A program made the translations under genes and the position numbers. Below the pieces are notes generated by a model that did no database searches, was not told where the DNA came from, and was given only the letters and a program-made list of their open reading frames with translations. 64,000 nucleotides of DNA from Pyrinomonadaceae bacterium (GTDB lineage Bacteria; Acidobacteriota; Blastocatellia; Pyrinomonadales; Pyrinomonadaceae), in assembly GCA_036277115.1 (NCBI GenBank), contig DASUNM010000021.1, positions 186,001 through 250,000 on the forward strand. The letters run 5' to 3'. The first letter of the stretch is position 1. The number at the start of each line of letters is the position of its first letter. This document shows, one piece after another, positions 60,951 to 64,000 of this stretch.

Positions 60951-62270
60951 TTAGTCGTAGTACTCGAGTCCGAGGTGGGTGATGAGATCTTCGCCGCGCA
61001 GGTGACGCAGCGTGTTTTTCAGTTTCATCAGTTGAATGAAAATGTCGTGTTCCGGGTACAAGCCAGGCGCAGTCATGGGCGATTTGAAGTAGAACGAAAG
61101 CCACTCCTGCACGCCTTTCATGCCGGTCCGCTGGGCCAAATCGAGGAAAAGCGCCAGGTCAAGCACGATCGGAGCCGCCAGAATTGAGTCGCGACAGAGA
61201 AAGTCGATCTTGATCTGCATCTTATAGCCCAGCCAGCCGAAGATATCGATGTTGTCCCAGCCTTCTTTGTTGTCGCCGCGCGGCGGGTAGTAATTAATGC
61301 GCACGACGTGCGAAAAGTCTTTGTAGAGCTCCGGATAAACATCAGGCTGGAGGATGTACTCCAGGACCGAGAGTTTTGATTCTTCTTTTGTTTTGAAAGA
61401 ATCGGGATCGTCAAGAACTTCGCCATCGCGATTACCCAGGATGTTGGTCGAGTACCAGCCATCCAGTCCTAACATGCGCGACTTCAGGCCGGGCGCGAGG
61501 ATCGTCTTCATCAAAGTCTGACCCGTCTTGAAATCTTTTCCACAGACGGCGACGCCATTCTCGTTGGCCAAATCCATCAGCGCGGGAATGTCCACCGTAA
61601 GATTTGGCGCGCCATTTGCGAAGGGAATCCCGGACTTCAAAGCGGCATAGGCGTAGATCATCGAGGGCGCAATGGCTTTGTGATTGTCGCGCATCGCCTG
61701 CTCGAACGATTTTAGCGTGCGATGAACGGCGTGCTGCTTCATGAACACTTCCGTCGACGCCGCCCAAATCATTACCAGGCGATCGCATTTGTTTATGCGC
61801 TTGAATTCGGCGATCTCGTCGATGAGCTGGTTCGCCAGCTGAAGTTTGTGTTTGCCGGTTTTTACGTTCGCGCCGCTGAGACGTTTGACGTACGACTGGT
61901 CGAAGACAGCCTTCATCGGCTTAATCTTCTGGAGCGGTTTCTTCAGTTTCGCGACGATATCCTTCTCGAGCACGCCAGCATGCAGCGCGGCTTCGTAGGC
62001 TGAATCGGGGAAAATGTCCCAGGCCCCAAACACCAGGTCGTTAAGCGTCGCGAGCGGGAGAAAGTCCTTAATCTTCGGGTTGCGGTTGTCCGTACGCTTG
62101 CCCAGACGAATCGCACCCATCTGTGTGAGGCTGCCGATTGGCTCGGCCAAACCCTTCTTGATTGCTTCAACGCCGGCGATGAATGTGGTGCTGACCGCGC
62201 CCAGGCCGACCAGCAAAACGCCGAGCTTACCTTTAGCAGGCGCGACTTCCGCGCCCTTCTGTACTGGCAT
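60951..62270 (-). CDS. ino1: Myo-inositol-1-phosphate synthase
   Basis: NAD-dependent cyclase of 439 residues that converts glucose-6-phosphate to inositol-1-phosphate. Rossmann start: LGVLLVGLGAVSTTFIAGVEAIKKG. Conserved later blocks are RLVMIWAASTEVF, AVCGKDFKTGQTLMKTILAPGLKSR (nicotinamide and phosphate lysines), GWYSTNILGNRDGEVL and CRDSILAAPIVLDLALFL. The length matches actinobacterial and archaeal-type short enzymes, shorter than the eukaryotic form. Inositol could feed phosphoinositides, glycolipids or solutes; the CDP-alcohol transferase far away in this window could use it, but that is conjecture. A GDPD gene lies upstream on the same strand. Confidence 0.93.
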   Translation of the reverse strand: MPVQKGAEVAPAKGKLGVLLVGLGAVSTTFIAGVEAIKKGLAEPIGSLTQMGAIRLGKRTDNRNPKIKDFLPLATLNDLVFGAWDIFPDSAYEAALHAGVLEKDIVAKLKKPLQKIKPMKAVFDQSYVKRLSGANVKTGKHKLQLANQLIDEIAEFKRINKCDRLVMIWAASTEVFMKQHAVHRTLKSFEQAMRDNHKAIAPSMIYAYAALKSGIPFANGAPNLTVDIPALMDLANENGVAVCGKDFKTGQTLMKTILAPGLKSRMLGLDGWYSTNILGNRDGEVLDDPDSFKTKEESKLSVLEYILQPDVYPELYKDFSHVVRINYYPPRGDNKEGWDNIDIFGWLGYKMQIKIDFLCRDSILAAPIVLDLALFLDLAQRTGMKGVQEWLSFYFKSPMTAPGLYPEHDIFIQLMKLKNTLRHLRGEDLITHLGLEYYD

Positions 62271-62399
62271 TACTAAGAATTTACCTCCGGATATTTAGGA
62301 CGAATGACTAGACCGACGATGATACATGAGACGTGCGCGATTCGCACGTGAGCATTGTGTTTAGAGGCCGGGTAGCAGCAAATGGCGGGCAGTAGCTCT

Positions 62400-63221
62400 C
62401 TAAACGTTAAGTAGTTGAGCCGGATTGTTGGTGATGAGCGCATGGATGCCGAGAGTTCCAGCGCGAGAGACCCAGGATTGATCGTCCACTGTCCAGACAA
62501 CGACTGGCAGGTGCTGGTCACGCGCTTTCTCGATGAGCTTCGGTCGCGCGAGGAGGCGATGCGGCAGAAGTTCGTCCGCGCCGCAGTCAGTTGCGGCGGC
62601 TAGCATTGAGTCCGCCCGCCAGCTCACATTAGGGCGACGTTGCGGCGCGAATAATGCCCCCGTCCGAATCGAAGGATTGAGCGACTTGATTGTGGCTAAT
62701 GCCGGGAGCTTGAAACTAACTACCACCACGCGTGCGTGGAAACCGAAATGGACGATTGCGTCAGCAACGGCTCGCACCAGATCGCTGGATGAGTCTGCGC
62801 CGTCGGTTTTAAGCTCAACGTAGATGACGCCTGGTTTGTCGCGGAGTAACTGAAACACATCGGTGAGCGTGGCCACGCGTTGCTGCTCGTACTCATCGCG
62901 CGCAAGCGTGGGGTGTGCGCGATTGAACCAACTGCCGGCGTTAACCTTTGCGAGTTGTGCGGACGTCATCCTTGCGACTTCACCTGACGTCAAACCCGTG
63001 CGTCGCAGCGTGGCGTCGTGAGTTACAACCGCGGCGCCGTCTTTCGCAAGTCGCACATCAAGCTCAAGTCCATCTGCGCCGTCGTCAAGCGCGCGTGCGA
63101 ATGCCGCCAAAGTATTTTCTGGCGCAAAGGCTGACGCGCCCCGATGACCAATGATTAATGGGCTGGTTTGTGAAATCGCTTCGGATTGTCTTACGGATTT
63201 AGTTGCGCGCAAGGACCGCAT
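62400..63221 (-). CDS. Glycerophosphodiester phosphodiesterase (GDPD family)
   Basis: Protein of 273 residues, a TIM-barrel phosphodiesterase. The catalytic and metal residues are visible: IIGHRGASAFAPENTL (His-Arg-Gly and Glu-Asn), LELDVRLAKDGAAVVTHDATL (Glu, Asp, His) and VYVELK-like VIYVELKTD; the end has VVVWTVDDQSWVSRAGTLGIHALITNNPAQL. It hydrolyses glycerophosphodiesters from membrane turnover to glycerol-3-phosphate and an alcohol. The N-terminal 20 residues carry no clear signal peptide, so cytosolic action is likely. It begins 23 bases inside the end of the DUF3108 gene, indicating translational coupling. Confidence 0.9.
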   Translation of the reverse strand: MRSLRATKSVRQSEAISQTSPLIIGHRGASAFAPENTLAAFARALDDGADGLELDVRLAKDGAAVVTHDATLRRTGLTSGEVARMTSAQLAKVNAGSWFNRAHPTLARDEYEQQRVATLTDVFQLLRDKPGVIYVELKTDGADSSSDLVRAVADAIVHFGFHARVVVVSFKLPALATIKSLNPSIRTGALFAPQRRPNVSWRADSMLAAATDCGADELLPHRLLARPKLIEKARDQHLPVVVWTVDDQSWVSRAGTLGIHALITNNPAQLLNV

Positions 63222-64000
63222 CTCGATAGGTGACGCGCTTGAGATTGATATCGACGTTACCGATCTGCGCTTTGACCTGGGCCTTCACGGGAATGTGACG
63301 GGCGTCGTCTGTCATCCAAATTACGAGCGTGCCGCGCGGGCGAACCTCACGATTCCCATCGAAAATAGCGGGCTCGACGCGCACGGTATTCACGCGTCCG
63401 ACCGGACTGCCCATTTTTTTCCCGGCGACGACATTCACCACACATCGATAAGTCCGACCGGCATCCACCATCATGACTTCAAATGTTTGGCCGGGCTTCA
63501 GGTTTTGGGTGCGCACAAAATAGATCAAAGTCAGAACGTCATGTACCGGACTGTTGATGGCGAGCGTCGTCGCATTGGGCTTCTCATCACGCTTGCTTTC
63601 AGTCCAAACGGCCTTCCCGGCGTCGGTGTCGAACGTGGCTTCGCTATAAGTCGTGTTGCGCTTGTCCTTGTAAGTGCTTTTCATTCGCAGCACCGAAAAT
63701 GGCTGCGCGTCAGCAACCGATTCAACGTGGATTTGGAAGTGAGTACCGGTAAGCCTGATCAGGAAACCTTTCGACACGGCATCGCCCACCATGCTCACGT
63801 TGTTGTCGCTCGCGAGATTCGCGCTGAACCGCAGCTCGCCGATGTCAATGCCCCGCAATAGTCCGCGATTGATCTCAGCCTTGTAGAGGAGCTGCTCGCC
63901 GCGCGCGAAGGGCAATTTCGACGTCTGCTTTTGCTGTGCGAACGCGACGCCCTGGATGCTGACCAGAATAAGCAACGCGACGCGAACTGAGCTTTTGAAG
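63199..64000 (-). CDS. DUF3108-domain exported protein, start outside the window
   Basis: The frame continues to the right edge of the window without a start, and the last residues read back as FKSSVRVALLILVSIQGVAFAQQ, the end of a signal peptide; a TTG at 63975 is not the likely start. The mature part of about 245 residues matches DUF3108: ARGEQLLYKAEINRGLLRGIDIGEL, TYKDKRNTTYSEATFDTDAGKAVWTE, and VMMVDAGRTYRCVVNVVAGKKMGSPVG. DUF3108 proteins are periplasmic beta-rich proteins of unknown function. The gene overlaps the GDPD gene by 23 bases. Confidence 0.85.
   Translation of the reverse strand, partial: FKSSVRVALLILVSIQGVAFAQQKQTSKLPFARGEQLLYKAEINRGLLRGIDIGELRFSANLASDNNVSMVGDAVSKGFLIRLTGTHFQIHVESVADAQPFSVLRMKSTYKDKRNTTYSEATFDTDAGKAVWTESKRDEKPNATTLAINSPVHDVLTLIYFVRTQNLKPGQTFEVMMVDAGRTYRCVVNVVAGKKMGSPVGRVNTVRVEPAIFDGNREVRPRGTLVIWMTDDARHIPVKAQVKAQIGNVDINLKRVTYRDAVLARN

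Overview
The window looks like chromosomal DNA from an acidobacterium, most plausibly class Blastocatellia. This is an inference. It rests on the large Oar-type TonB-dependent receptor with an N-terminal carboxypeptidase-regulatory domain, the many secreted peptidases and hydrolases (M55, M20, tricorn-like S41, class C serine hydrolase, D-aminoacylase, CocE/NonD), a bacterial myo-inositol-phosphate synthase, moderately GC-rich DNA, and intergenic composite palindromes. No rRNA, integrase, transposase or CRISPR array is visible. One tRNA (Leu, UAA) is present.

Layout. (1) 1-4.5 kb, minus strand: an MFS transporter cut by the window edge, chrA and chrB for chromate resistance, a ChrR-like cupin and an ornithine-cyclodeaminase family enzyme. 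(2) 4.6-17.0 kb: a GGCT-like gene, then a nine-gene minus-strand operon in which nearly all neighbours overlap or touch. In transcription order it encodes a fatty-acid desaturase, a CarS/DUF46-type CDP-lipid synthase, a PEP-synthase/rifampin-phosphotransferase-like enzyme, a UbiA-fold prenyltransferase, a methyltransferase, a PlsC acyltransferase, a fatty-acyl-AMP ligase, a carrier-reductase-APH kinase fusion and a CDP-alcohol phosphatidyltransferase. A good sigma-70 promoter lies just upstream. This is the best candidate here for an undescribed system: a lipid pathway joining a polyketide-style fatty-acid activation and reduction module to the enzyme folds used in sequence for archaeal polar lipids (UbiA, CarS, CDP-alcohol transferase).

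(3) 17.2-39.6 kb: a peptide and D-amino-acid scavenging region. M55 D-aminopeptidase, aminotransferase, M20 peptidase, GNAT and an RpiR/MurR-type regulator are on the minus strand. The Oar-like receptor, an enolase-superfamily epimerase/racemase preceded by a tiny signal-peptide-like reading frame, a YkvI-type membrane protein, a secreted tricorn-like protease, a beta-lactamase-fold hydrolase, a divergent D-aminoacylase, a CocE-type hydrolase and an alpha/beta hydrolase are on the plus strand. Together they could import, cleave, epimerise and deacylate peptides containing D-residues. (4) 39.9-47.2 kb: six glycosyltransferases in three blocks, with a sulfotransferase remnant, ending at tRNA-Leu.

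(5) 47.4-64 kb: mostly housekeeping. It holds a Fur-family regulator, an M28 peptidase, three uncharacterised exported proteins in a row, an isocitrate/isopropylmalate dehydrogenase family member, a TfoX-like protein, cinA, a GT-C (PMT-like) membrane glycosyltransferase, smpB, M17 aminopeptidase, a membrane DnaJ-domain protein, a HEAT-repeat protein, a stand-alone Clp D2-like AAA+ ATPase, inositol-phosphate synthase, a glycerophosphodiester phosphodiesterase and a DUF3108 protein cut by the window end. Four composite palindromes of about 185-260 bp with different sequences occupy the intergenic spaces at 17.2, 28.0, 36.0 and 43.2 kb.
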